A DNA stretch of 64,000 nucleotides from Chloroflexota bacterium (lineage in GTDB: Bacteria; Chloroflexota; Dehalococcoidia; Tepidiformales; Tepidiformaceae), in contig JAPOQN010000042.1 of assembly GCA_026710655.1 (NCBI GenBank), positions 123,521 to 187,520 on the forward strand, given 5' to 3'. Within the stretch, counting starts at the first letter, position 1; the number at the start of each line of letters is the position of its first letter. The position numbers and the translations under genes are program-made. Below, one piece after another: positions 25,703-36,608 of the stretch. The notes beneath the pieces are model-generated. The model worked only from the letters and a program-made list of their open reading frames with translations. It did not search any database and was not told the DNA's origin.

Positions 25703-26393
25703 TCGTACCGCCCCCTCTCGCGCCAGGCGTGGAGGGCGGCGGAGGGCTCCTCCAGCACAAGCCCGGCACGGATGTAGCGGTCCGCGGTCGCCTGCGGGAA
25801 GAGGGCCGCGACGAGCTGTTCGGGACGCACGGTCAGCTCCTGCCCGCAGCTCAGACGCGCCTCGACGACAGCGCCGCCCTGTTCGTCTTCGACCCGGAGG
25901 GAGGCGACACCGGCGCGGAGGTCGTACTCGCGCGCTTTCTTGCCCTCCCGCTCCTGCCGCCAGGGGAAGGTCTCGGTGCCGAGAAAGGCGTTGACGGACT
26001 CGGACGCGTCCGCGGGGGTGACGCCGTCGAGCGCAAGGCTGTAGTCGGCCCAGCGCAGGAGGGTGGGGAGGGCAGGAAGGCCGAGCGCGACCTCGGTCAC
26101 GTCGCGGAGCTCAAGGTCGGGCGTGGTCTGCCCGCTGAGATCGGCGGCGAAGCGATCGAGGGGGACGCGCTCTTGCAGCAGCACCTCGACGATCTCGCCT
26201 TCGCCGATGAACCCGAGAGGGAGGGGCGCGGCGAAGGCGATCTTGGGGTGAGGCGTGAATCCCTGCGAGTAGAGGAGGGGCAGTTCGGCGCGGCGGATGG
26301 CGCGCTCCCAGTAGCGGAGCACGTCGAGGTGGGAGATGTGGCGCACGCGCTCGCCCTTGCGAAAACGAGCACGGATGCGCTGGCGGGCCTCGC

Positions 26394-26397
<4 letters not shown>
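25699..26397 (-). CDS. DUF2344 / TIGR03936 radical-SAM-associated protein
   Basis: 232 residues matching the family that is usually fused to or next to a B12-binding radical SAM enzyme: RARFRKGERVRHISHLDVLR at the start, then SQGFTPHPKIAFAAPLPLG. No radical SAM gene is adjacent here. It overlaps both neighbours by four bases (meaB upstream, histidine phosphatase downstream). Its molecular function is not established. Confidence 0.82.
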
Positions 26398-27328
<931 letters not shown>

Positions 27329-27332
<4 letters not shown>

Positions 27333-27751
27333 TCGGAGGAGGCGTTGTCGTACACGAACGACACGATGTCCCGGGTGTTGGTGCCGGGACGGAAGATCGC
27401 GCTGAAGCCCATCGCCTCAAGCGCATCCGTGTCTTCCTCGGGGATGATGCCGCCGCAGAAGAGGGTCACGTCGTCGAGGCCGCGAGACTTCAGCTCCTCG
27501 ACGATGCGGGGAAAGAGCTCGAGGTGGGCGCCGGAGAGGATGCTGAGGCCGACGACATCGACGTCCTCCTGGAGGGCGGCCTCGGCGATCATCTGCGGGG
27601 TCTGGCGGATGCCGGTGTAGATGACCTCGCAGCCGCCGTCGCGCAGGGCGCGGGCGACGATCTTGGCGCCCCGGTCGTGGCCGTCGAGGCCCGGCTTGGC
27701 GATGAGGACGCGGATCTTCTGATCGGTGGTGGTCTCTGGGGATGCGCTCAT
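27329..27751 (-). CDS. Methylmalonyl-CoA mutase, B12-binding small subunit
   Basis: 140 residues: a stand-alone cobalamin-binding domain with DGHDRG (Asp24-Gly29), the lower-ligand histidine motif DxHxxG of base-off B12 binding, then [10 protein letters not shown] and [10 protein letters not shown]. It pairs with the large subunit encoded at 29127-30773 to make the full mutase, as in archaeal and other split enzymes. It overlaps meaB by four bases. The frame upstream of 27751 belongs to the reverse of the VOC gene. Confidence 0.92.
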
Positions 27752-27776
27752 GGTGCTGCTCCTGTGTTCCGTGGGG

Positions 27777-28592
27777 TCAGGATCGCTCGACCAGCTGCAG
27801 GTTGACGCCGAAGGACGAGCGGGGAGAGACGAAGGCGACGCCGCCGTTGGCATCGCCGGCGCGGGCGCCACTGGCGCGGAGGGACTCCACGGTGGCGTCT
27901 GCATCGGCGACGGCGAGCGAGAGGAGGAACGAGCCCTCGCCCCGCTCGGCGGCGAACTTTGCGACCGGTCCCTCGTCGCCGAGGGGCCGGATGAATTCGA
28001 GGTGGGCGTTGCCGGCGAGCATGAAGGCGTTCTCGATGCCGAGCCGGTCGACCTTGCCGCCAAGGTCGGGATCGAGGGTGAAGCCGAAGTGGCGCTCGTA
28101 GGTGGCGGCGGCGGTGGGGATGTCGTTCACGACGATGCCGATGTGGTCGATGCGCTGCGCGAGGGCGGCGTCGCTAGGGCCGACGTGGGACTCCTCGACA
28201 GGCGTGGCGTACTCGATCAGGACGCCGTGGTTCGACTTGGGGTGGAGGAAGCCAATCATGCCGGCGAGCCCGGCACGGGGAGCTTCGTCGATGAGTTGGA
28301 CCCCACCCTCCGCAGCCGCCTTGAGGTCGGCGGCGCAGTCGTCTGACTCAAGACAGACGTGGTGCATGCCCTCACCCCGGCCTTCGAGGAAGCGGGCCAC
28401 GCCCGTGTCTTCACGGGTGGGCTCGAGCAGCTCGATCTCGGCATCGCCACAGGGAAGGAGGACGCCGCGGACGCCCTGGTCCTCGATGACGCGGTCGACG
28501 CTGACGGGGAGGCCGAGAGCGTCGCGGTAGAACCCAAGCGCATCGTCGGCGCTGCGGACGACGATGCCAACGTGGTGGACCTTGCTGAGCAT
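27777..28592 (-). CDS. Double VOC-domain protein, probable methylmalonyl-CoA epimerase
   Basis: 271 residues built from two VOC (glyoxalase-fold) units: 1-130 ([40 protein letters not shown]) and 145-271 ([31 protein letters not shown]). The first has the His and Glu pattern of methylmalonyl-CoA epimerase, which interconverts the S and R forms for the mutase. Usual epimerases are a single 130-150-residue unit, so a fused pseudo-dimer is notable. Lies between DinB and the mutase small subunit with gaps of 16 and 25 bases. Confidence 0.82.
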   Translation of the reverse strand: MLSKVHHVGIVVRSADDALGFYRDALGLPVSVDRVIEDQGVRGVLLPCGDAEIELLEPTREDTGVARFLEGRGEGMHHVCLESDDCAADLKAAAEGGVQLIDEAPRAGLAGMIGFLHPKSNHGVLIEYATPVEESHVGPSDAALAQRIDHIGIVVNDIPTAAATYERHFGFTLDPDLGGKVDRLGIENAFMLAGNAHLEFIRPLGDEGPVAKFAAERGEGSFLLSLAVADADATVESLRASGARAGDANGGVAFVSPRSSFGVNLQLVERS

Positions 28593-28608
28593 GGGGCTCC
28601 TTTGGGTG

Positions 28609-29127
28609 CTAGTTGCTTCCGGCGGCGCTGGACTCGCGCACGCCGGGCATTCCGGCGAGATAGGCGGCGATGACGTGCCAGTGCTCGCGGTCGTGCTGCG
28701 CGACGACCTGGAGCAGGCGGTTGGGAACACGCCCTTCCTCGCCAATGGCGGCGTCGTCGAACTCGGAGACAATGGCGAGCAGGCGCTCGCGGCCGGCCTT
28801 GAGCTGTTCGAGGACGCTCCAGAAGGTGAGGCTGCGCTTGCGCGCGGCGTGGTCCTCGTTCCAGGCATCAGTCCGTTCGTTCTCGAAGTCGAGAAGCGCT
28901 GGGCGCCTGTCCTCCTGGATGTCGCGGAAGGCGCTAACGACCTCCGCCTCCCAGCTGGCAACGTGGCCGACGATGTCCTTGAGGGACCAGTCGCCAATCA
29001 TGGGTTGCTCGATGTCGCGGATGCGGCAGGTCTCGATGTTGCGCAGGAGCTGATTGCGTTCGAGCTCAAGCTCGCCGAGAAGGCGGCGTCGGTCGTCCGC
29101 GAAGCTTCGGGTGTCGTCCTCGGCCAT
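28609..29127 (-). CDS. DinB-like four-helix protein
   Basis: 172 residues of the DinB/YfiT fold: DRRRLLGELELERNQLLRNI, DWSLKDIVGHVASWEAEVV (metal His of the first motif) and VVAQHDREHWHVIAAYL with the paired His metal site. Such proteins are often metal-dependent thiol transferases or of unknown role. The ATG overlaps the stop of the mutase large subunit (TGATG). The position inside the operon is unusual and its contribution is unknown. Confidence 0.8.
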   Translation of the reverse strand: MAEDDTRSFADDRRRLLGELELERNQLLRNIETCRIRDIEQPMIGDWSLKDIVGHVASWEAEVVSAFRDIQEDRRPALLDFENERTDAWNEDHAARKRSLTFWSVLEQLKAGRERLLAIVSEFDDAAIGEEGRVPNRLLQVVAQHDREHWHVIAAYLAGMPGVRESSAAGSN

Positions 29128-30773
29128 CAGACGACCACGATCTCGCGGTACTCGCCCCAGGCGCGGCGCAGGGCGTGGCTGATCTCGCCGAGCGTGGCGC
29201 GCGCCTCGACGGCGGCCACGATGAGGGGGATGAGGTTGTCGGTGCCACGCGCGCCCTCCTCGAGGGCGGCGATGGCGGCATCGGAAGCGGCGTTGTCGCG
29301 GTCGGCACGGAGGGCCTGGAGACGCTCGATCTGGCGCTGGCCGATGGAGGGATCGACGCGCAGGAGCTCGGGCGGCTCTTCGCCGGTGATGGTGAAGTCG
29401 TTGACGCCGACGATGACGCGGTCCTTCTCCTCGATCTCGCGCTGGTAGCGGTAGGAGGCCTCCTGGATCTCGCGCTGCTGGAAGCCCTGCTCGAGGGCGG
29501 AGGGCGCGCCGCCGAGATCCTCTATGGTCTTCAGATAGTCGCGCGCCTCCCCTTCGAGGCGGTCGGTCATGGACTCGATGTACCAGGAGCCGCCGAGCGG
29601 GTCGATGACGTCGCCGGCGCCGCTCTCGAAGGCGATGACCTGCTGCGTGCGGAGCGCGATCTGGACGGCCTTTTCGGTGGGAAGGGAGAGGGCCTCGTCC
29701 ATCGAGTTTGTGTGCAGGGACTGCGTCCCGCCAAGGACGGCGGCGAGGGCCTGCAGGGTGGTGCGCACAATGTTGTTCTCGGGCTGCTGGGCGGTGAGGG
29801 TGGCCCCGCCCGTCTGCGTGTGGAAGCGGAGCATCATGGAGCGCGGATTCTGGGCCTCGAAGCGCTCCTTCATGATGGTCGCCCAGATACGGCGGGCGGC
29901 GCGGAACTTGGCGACCTCCTCGAGGAGGTTGTTGTGGCAGGCGAAGAAGAAGCTGAGGCGTCCGGCAAAGGCGTCGACATCGAGGCCGGCGGCGACGGCG
30001 GCATCGACGTAGGCGATGCCGTTCGCGAGGGTGAAGGCGATCTCCTGGGCGGCGGTGCTGCCCGCCTCGCGCATGTGGTAGCCGGAGATGGAGATGGTGT
30101 TCCAGCGGGGCACGCTCTCGGAGCAGTAGCGGAAGACGTCGGTGATGAGACGCATGCTGGGCGTGGGCGGATAGATCCACGTCCCGCGCGTGATGTACTC
30201 CTTGAGGATGTCGTTCTGGACGGTGCCGCCGAGCTTCTCGACAGGCACGCCCTGCTCCTTGCCGACGGCGATATAGAGGGCGAGGAGGACGGCAGCGGTG
30301 CCGTTGATGGTCATGGAGGTGGTGACGCGATCGAGGGGAATGTCCTTGAACAGGGTGCGCATGTCGTCGATCGAGTCGATGGCGACACCGACCTTGCCGA
30401 CCTCGCCGAGGGCCATGGGGTCGTCGGAGTCGTAGCCGATCTGGGTGGGGAGGTCGAAGGCGACGGAGAGGCCGGTCTGGCCCTGGTCGAGGAGGTAGCG
30501 GTAACGCTCGTTCGACTCCTCGGCGGTGCCGAAACCGGCGTACTGGCGCATGGTCCAGAGGCGCCCGCGGTACATGGTGGGCTGGACGCCACGGGTGAAG
30601 GGGTACTCGCCCGGGAAGCCGAGGTCGCCGTTGGAGGACACGTCCTCGGGGCTGTAGACAGGGTCGAGAACGGTCTCGCCGGTGGTCCGGAACGACTCGG
30701 CGCGCTCGGGGTTACGGTCGACCGCCTTGCGGTACGTCCCATCGAGCCATTCCTGCTTCGATTGGCTGGGCAT
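29127..30773 (-). CDS. Methylmalonyl-CoA mutase, large (catalytic) subunit
   Basis: Carbon-skeleton isomerisation of (R)-methylmalonyl-CoA to succinyl-CoA. The 548 residues cover the substrate TIM barrel only, without the B12 domain. Family segments include [73 protein letters not shown] and [17 protein letters not shown] contains the substrate-contacting Tyr. The start at 30773 follows a GAAGGA about 14 bases upstream; an ATG at 30800 lacks an RBS. First gene of a seven-gene overlapping operon. Confidence 0.93.
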   Translation of the reverse strand: MPSQSKQEWLDGTYRKAVDRNPERAESFRTTGETVLDPVYSPEDVSSNGDLGFPGEYPFTRGVQPTMYRGRLWTMRQYAGFGTAEESNERYRYLLDQGQTGLSVAFDLPTQIGYDSDDPMALGEVGKVGVAIDSIDDMRTLFKDIPLDRVTTSMTINGTAAVLLALYIAVGKEQGVPVEKLGGTVQNDILKEYITRGTWIYPPTPSMRLITDVFRYCSESVPRWNTISISGYHMREAGSTAAQEIAFTLANGIAYVDAAVAAGLDVDAFAGRLSFFFACHNNLLEEVAKFRAARRIWATIMKERFEAQNPRSMMLRFHTQTGGATLTAQQPENNIVRTTLQALAAVLGGTQSLHTNSMDEALSLPTEKAVQIALRTQQVIAFESGAGDVIDPLGGSWYIESMTDRLEGEARDYLKTIEDLGGAPSALEQGFQQREIQEASYRYQREIEEKDRVIVGVNDFTITGEEPPELLRVDPSIGQRQIERLQALRADRDNAASDAAIAALEEGARGTDNLIPLIVAAVEARATLGEISHALRRAWGEYREIVVV

Positions 30774-30989
30774 CTCGTTATCCGTGGTCCTTCCGGGCAT
30801 GCGACCGCAAACGGGTGTCGCGGCGAAATCCGCGCGGGGCAGTATATCCCGAGCAGCCGTTAGGGCGGGCGGCGGGATGGGGTAATTCGGCCCTCTGGTT
30901 GCTACCATCACGGTACCGGGAGCCCCTAGCACCAATGAAGCGTTCAACTACTCCGACGCTTGCGGACCCACTGATTATCACTGTCGTTA
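30774..30989. other. Divergent intergenic region upstream of the mutase operon
   Basis: 216 bases between the mutase operon and a small membrane gene. No gene, riboswitch fold or cobalamin-box sequence was seen; it is presumed to carry the two divergent promoters. Confidence 0.5.
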
Positions 30990-31259
30990 GTGCTGTCGAT
31001 CGTGGGCGGCTTCTCTCTGGTGGTAGCGGCTTTCTTCGCGTTGGTGGGTTTCAATGACCTTCTCGCCGGCAGTGATTTCTCGGTCGACATCCGCGCCGCC
31101 AGCGCCGTGTGGCTGAGTCCCTTGCTGTTCGTCATTGCACAAGCGCTGCTGCCTCCCAAGCGACCCGCCTTTCTGGTCACCAAGTGCATGGCTGTGGGTG
31201 GGGCGCTGACCATTCCGGCTTATTTCATCTATTCATGGTTCTTCCACTACTGGGCCTAA
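30990..31259 (+). CDS. Small two-helix membrane protein, hypothetical
   Basis: 89 residues starting at GTG, with two to three hydrophobic stretches (LSIVGGFSLVVAAFFALVGF; VWLSPLLFVIAQALL; ALTIPAYFIYSWFF). No family recognised. It is divergent from the mutase operon and ends 24 bases before the convergent epoxide hydrolase stop. G+C content is visibly lower than in neighbours. Confidence 0.6.
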   Translation: MLSIVGGFSLVVAAFFALVGFNDLLAGSDFSVDIRAASAVWLSPLLFVIAQALLPPKRPAFLVTKCMAVGGALTIPAYFIYSWFFHYWA

Positions 31260-31283
31260 GCTCGGCAGGGAGTCCGGAGTGGC

Positions 31284-32423
31284 CTAGCGCACCTGGCGGA
31301 AGAAGGCGCGGATGTCGGCGAGGAGGTGGTCGGGCTCTTCGAGGGCGGCGAAGTGGCCTCCCGAGGGCATCCCCGTGTAGTGCACGAGGTTGTAGGCGGC
31401 TTCGACCCAGTGCCGGGGACTCTGCAGGATCTCGCCGGGGAAGGCGGCGAAGCTGGTGGGGACGGCGATGGGCCCGGCACCGGGGCCCCGACCCATGCCG
31501 CCCTCGGCGCGAGCCTCGAAGTAGATGCGGGCGGCGGAGGCGATGCTGTTGGGCGCCCAGTAGAACATGATGTTGGTCAGCAGCGTGTCCTTCGAGTAGC
31601 GGGACTCCACGTCGCCGTTGCAATCGCTCCAGCTGCGGAACTTCTCGGTGATCCAGGCGGCGATGCCAGCGGGGGAGTCGGCCTGGGCGATGCCGAGGGA
31701 CTGGGGCTTGGTGCCCTGGACGTTGCTGTAGCCCGTCTCCTGGGACTGGAAGGCGCGGCGCGAGGTGATTCCCGCCTGGTCCGCCTCCGTGGGTGGGTCG
31801 GGGGGACCGGCGAGGGCCATGTTGAGGTGGATGCCGCTGAGGTTGTCCGCGTGGGCGGCCCCCAAACGGGTGCTGATGATGGCGCCCCAGTCGCCGCCCT
31901 GGGCGCCGTAGCGTTCGTAGCCGAGCTCGGCGGTCATGAGGTGGTCGAGGGCGGCGGCGACGCGGGAGGGGCCCCAGCCACGCTCGGCAGGCTTGCCGCT
32001 CCAGCCGAAGCCGGGGATGGAGGGGATGACGACGTCAAAGGCGTCAGCGGGGTCGCCACCGTGGGCGGCGGGGTCGGTGAGGGGCCCGATGAGGTGGAGG
32101 AACTCGAACATGGAGCCGGGCCAGCCGTGCGTCAGGAGGAGGGGGTGGGGGTTCGGCCCCTGGCCGCGGACGTGCCAGTAGTGGATGTCGACGCCGTCGA
32201 CCTCGCAGAGGAACTGGGGCCAGGCGTTGAGCGCGGCCTCCTGGGCGCGCCAGTCGTACTCGTTGCGCCAGTAGTCGCAGAGCTCGCGGACGTAGCCCAC
32301 ATCGGCGCCGTAGTCCCAGCCGGTGTCGGGGATGGCGTCGGGCCAGCGCGTGCGGGCGAGGCGCTCACGAAGGTCGTCGAGGACGGAGTCAGGAACGTCG
32401 ATGCGGAAGGGTCGTGGCGGCAT
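31284..32423 (-). CDS. Epoxide hydrolase with EHN domain
   Basis: 379 residues: EHN domain (about 5-115: FRIDVPDSVLDDLRERLART) and alpha/beta-hydrolase core. Oxyanion motif HGWPG at 99-103, nucleophile Asp178 in GGDWG, and the catalytic His in PSGGHFAALEEP near the C-terminus. Resembles the microsomal/juvenile-hormone type of epoxide hydrolase, opening epoxides to diols. The start at 32423 gives the standard EHN beginning. Natural substrate unknown. Confidence 0.87.
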   Translation of the reverse strand: MPPRPFRIDVPDSVLDDLRERLARTRWPDAIPDTGWDYGADVGYVRELCDYWRNEYDWRAQEAALNAWPQFLCEVDGVDIHYWHVRGQGPNPHPLLLTHGWPGSMFEFLHLIGPLTDPAAHGGDPADAFDVVIPSIPGFGWSGKPAERGWGPSRVAAALDHLMTAELGYERYGAQGGDWGAIISTRLGAAHADNLSGIHLNMALAGPPDPPTEADQAGITSRRAFQSQETGYSNVQGTKPQSLGIAQADSPAGIAAWITEKFRSWSDCNGDVESRYSKDTLLTNIMFYWAPNSIASAARIYFEARAEGGMGRGPGAGPIAVPTSFAAFPGEILQSPRHWVEAAYNLVHYTGMPSGGHFAALEEPDHLLADIRAFFRQVR

Positions 32424-32478
32424 GGGGGGACTATAGGGAGGGGCGTTGGCTGTTGATAGGGAGCCGACTGGCGCGGCC

Positions 32479-33519
32479 CTAGTCAGGGAAAGAGACGAGG
32501 GCGCCTGCGACGGTTTCGTAGAGGTCTCGGTCGACAAGCTTGGCCTTGCCGGTCAGGTCTTCGAGGGGGGCGAGGCGGATCTGGTTGGCCTGGAGGACGG
32601 CGGCCTTGCCCGAGTGGCCGTCGTGGACGGCGTCGATAGCGGCGATGCCGAAGCGGGTGGCGAGGACGCGGTCGAAGGCGGTGGGGGTGCCGCCGCGCTG
32701 GACGTGGCCGAGCACGGTGAGGCGCGTCTCGAAGCCGGTACGGGCTTCGATCTCGTCGGCCACCACGCGGCCAACGCCACCGAGGCGGGCGTGGCCGAAG
32801 GCGTCGCGCTGGTCGCTCTGGACGACGATCTCGCCATCGCGGGGGCGGGCGCCCTCGGCGGCGACGACGACGGAGGCGGAGACGTCGCGCCCGTGGTGGG
32901 CGCGGAGGCGGTCGCAGACGGCGGCCATGTCGAAGGGTTCCTCGGGGATGAGTATCTCGGCGGCCCCGCCGGCGATACCTGCGTAAGTCGCGATCCAGCC
33001 GGTGTCGCGGCCCATCACCTCGACGACCATGACGCGGTGGTGGGACTCGGCGGTCGTACGGAGACGGTCGATGGCCTCGGTGGCGGTCTGCACGGCGGTG
33101 TGGAAGCCGAAGGTGAGCTCGGTGACGCCGAGGTCGTTGTCGATGGTCTTGGGGACGCCAACGACGGGGACGCCTTCCCTGGCGAGCTGACCGGCCACCC
33201 CCAGGGTGTCGTCGCCGCCGACGGCGACGAGGGCTTCGACTGCCTCGCGCTCAAGGGTCGCGCGGACGGCCTGGGCGCCGCCCTCGATGGCGTAGGGGTT
33301 GGCTCGGGAGGTCCCGAGGATGGTTCCGCCGAGGGGCAGGATGTCGCGGCAACGCTCGGCGCTGAGCGGCATCACGTCGCCCTCCATGACGCCCGCCCAG
33401 CCGTTGCGGAAGCCGACAACCTCGTCGCCGTACTGGCGCTCGCCCTTGGTGACGACAGCGCGAATGACGGCGTTCAGACCGGGGCAATCGCCTCCGCCGG
33501 TCAGGATTCCCACACGCAC
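32479..33519 (-). CDS. 6-phosphofructokinase, PPi-type active-site residues
   Basis: Phosphorylates fructose-6-phosphate. 346 residues with GGGDCPGLNAVIR at the start, PKTIDND at 123-129 and VMGRDTGWIA. Position 104 is Asp (GGDD, 101-104) and 124 is Lys. In this family Gly104/Gly124 marks ATP use and Asp104/Lys124 marks pyrophosphate use, so a reversible PPi-dependent enzyme is predicted. No other glycolytic gene is adjacent. Confidence 0.88.
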   Translation of the reverse strand: MRVGILTGGGDCPGLNAVIRAVVTKGERQYGDEVVGFRNGWAGVMEGDVMPLSAERCRDILPLGGTILGTSRANPYAIEGGAQAVRATLEREAVEALVAVGGDDTLGVAGQLAREGVPVVGVPKTIDNDLGVTELTFGFHTAVQTATEAIDRLRTTAESHHRVMVVEVMGRDTGWIATYAGIAGGAAEILIPEEPFDMAAVCDRLRAHHGRDVSASVVVAAEGARPRDGEIVVQSDQRDAFGHARLGGVGRVVADEIEARTGFETRLTVLGHVQRGGTPTAFDRVLATRFGIAAIDAVHDGHSGKAAVLQANQIRLAPLEDLTGKAKLVDRDLYETVAGALVSFPD

Positions 33520-33600
33520 AGCACTTCCTCCGCGGAGAAGGTCTGCAACGACCGTACCGCGCGAAGTTGTACGAGGCGAGACGGACTGGGTCGCGCCCGG

Positions 33601-34203
33601 TTACGAGTCGCGATTGGCCAGGCCGCGGGCCTCGAGCTCCTTCTGCAGGCGGACAGCGTCGGAGCTGAGGGGCGGCCCCTTCTTGTCGTCGGGGAGCACA
33701 CCGGCCGTGGCCATGCCCATCTTGGCGCCGTCGAAGGTGATCCACTTCTCGGGCACGAGCTCCATGACGACGCGCAGGGGCGAGTCGAGGGTCTTCTCGA
33801 AGGCGGCAGCCTGCTCGGGGTCGGCCCCGGGGCGGAAGGAGAGGGCGTGGTAGAACCAGTCCTTCGTCTCGCGGTCCTCGTGCATGATGCAGCGGGCCTT
33901 GGCGGTGATCGTCTTGCCGGGGCCCAGGTGGGTGCCGGTGCTCGTCAGGACGACGGAGCAGCGCGGGTCGCGGCGGAGGGCGGCCATGCGGTGGCGGTGG
34001 GCGGCGGCGGTCATCCAGAAGGAACCCTTCGCCCAGACGACGGCGTGCATCACGCCAACGGGCCAACCGTCCTTGGTCGACCAGTTAAGGACAGCCTCAC
34101 CAACGGTGTTGAGCAGCTCTTCCTTGACGTCGTCGTCGATGGGATAGATGGAGACCGTCTCGTGGTCCCTGGTGGGGTCGGGTGCGTAGCTTTCGTCGGA
34201 CAT
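33601..34203 (-). CDS. Pyridoxamine-phosphate-oxidase-fold protein (PPOX family)
   Basis: 200 residues with the split-barrel flavin/F420 binding fold: GWPVGVMHAVVWAKGSFWMT, RHRMAALRRDPRCSVVLTST and KTITAKARCIMHEDRE. The ATG at 34203 has an excellent RBS (GGAGG, 5 bases upstream). Family members are FMN or F420-dependent reductases and haem-utilisation proteins. A 46-bp tandem array lies about 70 bases upstream of the start. Confidence 0.78.
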   Translation of the reverse strand: MSDESYAPDPTRDHETVSIYPIDDDVKEELLNTVGEAVLNWSTKDGWPVGVMHAVVWAKGSFWMTAAAHRHRMAALRRDPRCSVVLTSTGTHLGPGKTITAKARCIMHEDRETKDWFYHALSFRPGADPEQAAAFEKTLDSPLRVVMELVPEKWITFDGAKMGMATAGVLPDDKKGPPLSSDAVRLQKELEARGLANRDS

Positions 34204-34270
34204 GGGAACCTCCGGAAGTTCTGTGCGCGCACGTTGCCCGCCGCGACGGGCCGTGTCAATACGATTGGCT

Positions 34271-34588
34271 CCCTCGACTGCTCCGCTGCGCTCCGCGCTC
34301 ACTCGCGGCAACTGGTCCCTCGACTGCTCCGCTGCGCTCCGCGCTCACTCGCGGCAACTGGTCCCTCGGGTGCTCCGCTGCGCTCCGCGCTCACTCGCGG
34401 CAACTGGTCCTTCGGCTGCTCAGCTGCGCTCCGCGCTCGCTCGCGGCAACTGGTCCCTCGGGTGCTCAGCCGCACGCAGCGCTCACTCGCGGCAACTGGT
34501 CCTTCGGCTGCTCCGCTGCGCTCCGCGCTCACTCCCGCCGACTGGTCCCTCGGGTGCTCAACCGCACGCCGCGCTCACGCCGACTGGC
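34271..34588. repeat. Seven-copy 46-bp direct tandem repeat
   Basis: Units begin at 34271, 34317, 34363, 34409, 34455, 34501 and 34547, always exactly 46 bases apart; the last is shortened. Core of a unit: CTGCTCCGCTGCGCTCCGCG then CTCACTCGCGGCAACTGG. Copies alternate slightly (CGACTG, CGGGTG, CGGCTG). The period is not a multiple of three and there are no spacers. The stop codon and last codons of typA lie inside the last unit. A solo copy is at 37560. Confidence 0.95.
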
Positions 34589-36410
34589 TTCTGGCTCTCG
34601 GCGTCGCCCCCAGGATGCGCTTCCGCAAGCGGATGCTGCCCGGCGTGATCTCCACGAGCTCGTCATCGTTGATGAACTCGATGGATTGCTCCAGGTTCAG
34701 AAGCCTGGGGGGAACGAGACGCAGGGACTCGTCGGCAGCGGCCGCCCGCATGTTGGTGAGCTTCTTCTCTTTCGTGACGTTCACGTCCATGTCGGATGGG
34801 CGGGCGTTCTCGCCGATGATCATCCCCTCGTAGACCTGCGTCCCGGGTTCGATGAATATCTCGCCGCGCTCCTGCAGGTTGTGAATGGCATAGGCGGTTG
34901 CCGTTCCCGCGCGGTCGGCAACCAACGCCCCGCTGGGGCGCCCGGCGATGGGCCCATTCCACGGCTCCCAGCCGGCGAACAGGTGGTTCATGATGCCGGT
35001 GCCTCGGGTATCGGTGAGGAACTGGGAGCGGAAGCCGATGACGCCTCTCGTCGGGATCAGGAATTCGAGCCGGACGCGGCCGCTGCCGTGGTTCACCATG
35101 CGGGTCATCTTCGCTCGACGTGCGCTGAGCTTTTCGATAACCGTGCCCTGGTAGTCCTCCGCCACGTCGACGACCAGTTCCTCGAACGGTTCCTCGACGC
35201 GGCCGCCTCGCTCGCGGGTGACGATGCGGGGCCGGCCGACCTGCAGCTCGTAGCCCTCGCGCCGCATCATCTCGATGAGAATCGAAAGCTGCAGCTCGCC
35301 GCGGCCGATCACCTGCAACTGGTCGGCCGAATCGGTGTCCTGTACGCGAATCGAGACATTGCTGACCAGCTCGCGCTCAAGTCGCTCGCGCAGCTTGCGG
35401 GACGTGACGTACTGCCCATCCTGCCCGGCCAGGGGCGAGGTGTTCACCCCGAAGATCATGGAGACCGTCGGCTCATCCACGTGCATCGGGGGGAACGGCC
35501 GCGGGTCGCCGGGCGCGGTGATGGTCTCACCGATGGTGATGTCGTCGATCCCGGCGAGGCAAATGACGTCCCCGGCCGCGGCCTGCTCCACCTCGGCCCG
35601 CTCCAGTCCGTCAAAGACGAACAGCCTGGTGACGCGGGTTGGCGCAACCGAGCCATCGAGCTTCGACACGGCGATCTCGTCGCCGAGGGCCACGCGGCCG
35701 TTAACGATCCGTCCGATCGCAATGCGGCCCAGGTAATCGCTTGAATCGAGGTTCGCCACCCGCATCTGGAGGGCGGCCTCCGGGTTGCCGCGAGGAGGAG
35801 GCAACTGCTCGACAATCGCGTCGAGCAGGGGGCGCAAGTTCAGTCCGGCCTCGTCCGGCTCGAGACTGGCAACGCCCGCCCTGGCGTTCGCGTACACGAC
35901 CGGAAAGTCGATCTGCTGCTCGGTCGCTTCGAGGTCGATGAAGAGGTCGTAAACCTCGTCGAGGACTTCCGCGGGACGCGCATCCTTGCGGTCGATCTTG
36001 TTGATGACGACGATCGCGGGCAGGCCGTGCTCGAGGGCCTTGCCCAGGACGAAACGCGTCTGCGGCAGGGGGCCCTCGGAGGCGTCGACGAGCAGCAGCA
36101 CGCCGTCAACCATCGTCAGCGTGCGCTCGACCTCCCCGCCGAAATCGGCGTGGCCGGGCGTGTCGACGATGTTGACGATGCAGTCGCGATGCCGGATGGC
36201 CGTGTTCTTGGCCATGATGGTGATGCCGCGCTCACGCTCGAGGTCGATGTTATCGAGCGCGCGTTCCTCCACGCGCTCGTTCGCGCGGAAGACCCCGCTC
36301 TGGTGGAGCATGGCATCGACGAGGGTCGTCTTGCCGTGATCGACGTGCGCGATGATGGCGATGTTACGCCGCAGGGCGTTGGCGACTTCAGATTCGGCAG
36401 TCGCGGTCAT
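34575..36410 (-). CDS. typA: TypA/BipA ribosome-associated GTPase
   Basis: Translational GTPase acting in ribosome assembly and stress. 611 residues: G1 AHVDHGKTT at 21-29, RGITIMAK switch region, [23 protein letters not shown], then domains II and V and the TypA-specific C-terminus ([35 protein letters not shown]). The end RARSQSA is encoded by the edge of the 46-bp repeat array, so the array reaches into the coding region. Confidence 0.93.
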   Translation of the reverse strand: MTATAESEVANALRRNIAIIAHVDHGKTTLVDAMLHQSGVFRANERVEERALDNIDLERERGITIMAKNTAIRHRDCIVNIVDTPGHADFGGEVERTLTMVDGVLLLVDASEGPLPQTRFVLGKALEHGLPAIVVINKIDRKDARPAEVLDEVYDLFIDLEATEQQIDFPVVYANARAGVASLEPDEAGLNLRPLLDAIVEQLPPPRGNPEAALQMRVANLDSSDYLGRIAIGRIVNGRVALGDEIAVSKLDGSVAPTRVTRLFVFDGLERAEVEQAAAGDVICLAGIDDITIGETITAPGDPRPFPPMHVDEPTVSMIFGVNTSPLAGQDGQYVTSRKLRERLERELVSNVSIRVQDTDSADQLQVIGRGELQLSILIEMMRREGYELQVGRPRIVTRERGGRVEEPFEELVVDVAEDYQGTVIEKLSARRAKMTRMVNHGSGRVRLEFLIPTRGVIGFRSQFLTDTRGTGIMNHLFAGWEPWNGPIAGRPSGALVADRAGTATAYAIHNLQERGEIFIEPGTQVYEGMIIGENARPSDMDVNVTKEKKLTNMRAAAADESLRLVPPRLLNLEQSIEFINDDELVEITPGSIRLRKRILGATPRARSQSA

Positions 36411-36608
36411 GGGGTGTCTGTCTCAAGAGCATTCATCATTTGTTCAGTGGGAGCGGTGCGGCGCTGGCGTCTGGTTGGCCGCGGTCGCCGACGGGACTTC
36501 GCATTTCGTGAGCGAAGGCTCGCCGGCCCGAACCGCCAAGGGTGATTCTCCCCAACAACGGGGTAATGGGCGACTCCGGCCGTCACCCAGGGAGACGGCG
36601 GTGCGGGC
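36411..36608. other. Intergenic region upstream of typA
   Basis: 198 bases between typA and the next LLM gene. I see no gene or clear hairpin; it should hold the typA promoter. Confidence 0.4.

Noticed and set aside
30774..30989. Cobalamin riboswitch upstream of the mutase operon
   Set aside because: I found no B12-box-like sequence or convincing fold; the mutase needs B12 but is not usually riboswitch-controlled.
34271..34588. CRISPR array
   Set aside because: Repeats are contiguous with no unique spacers, and no cas genes are near.
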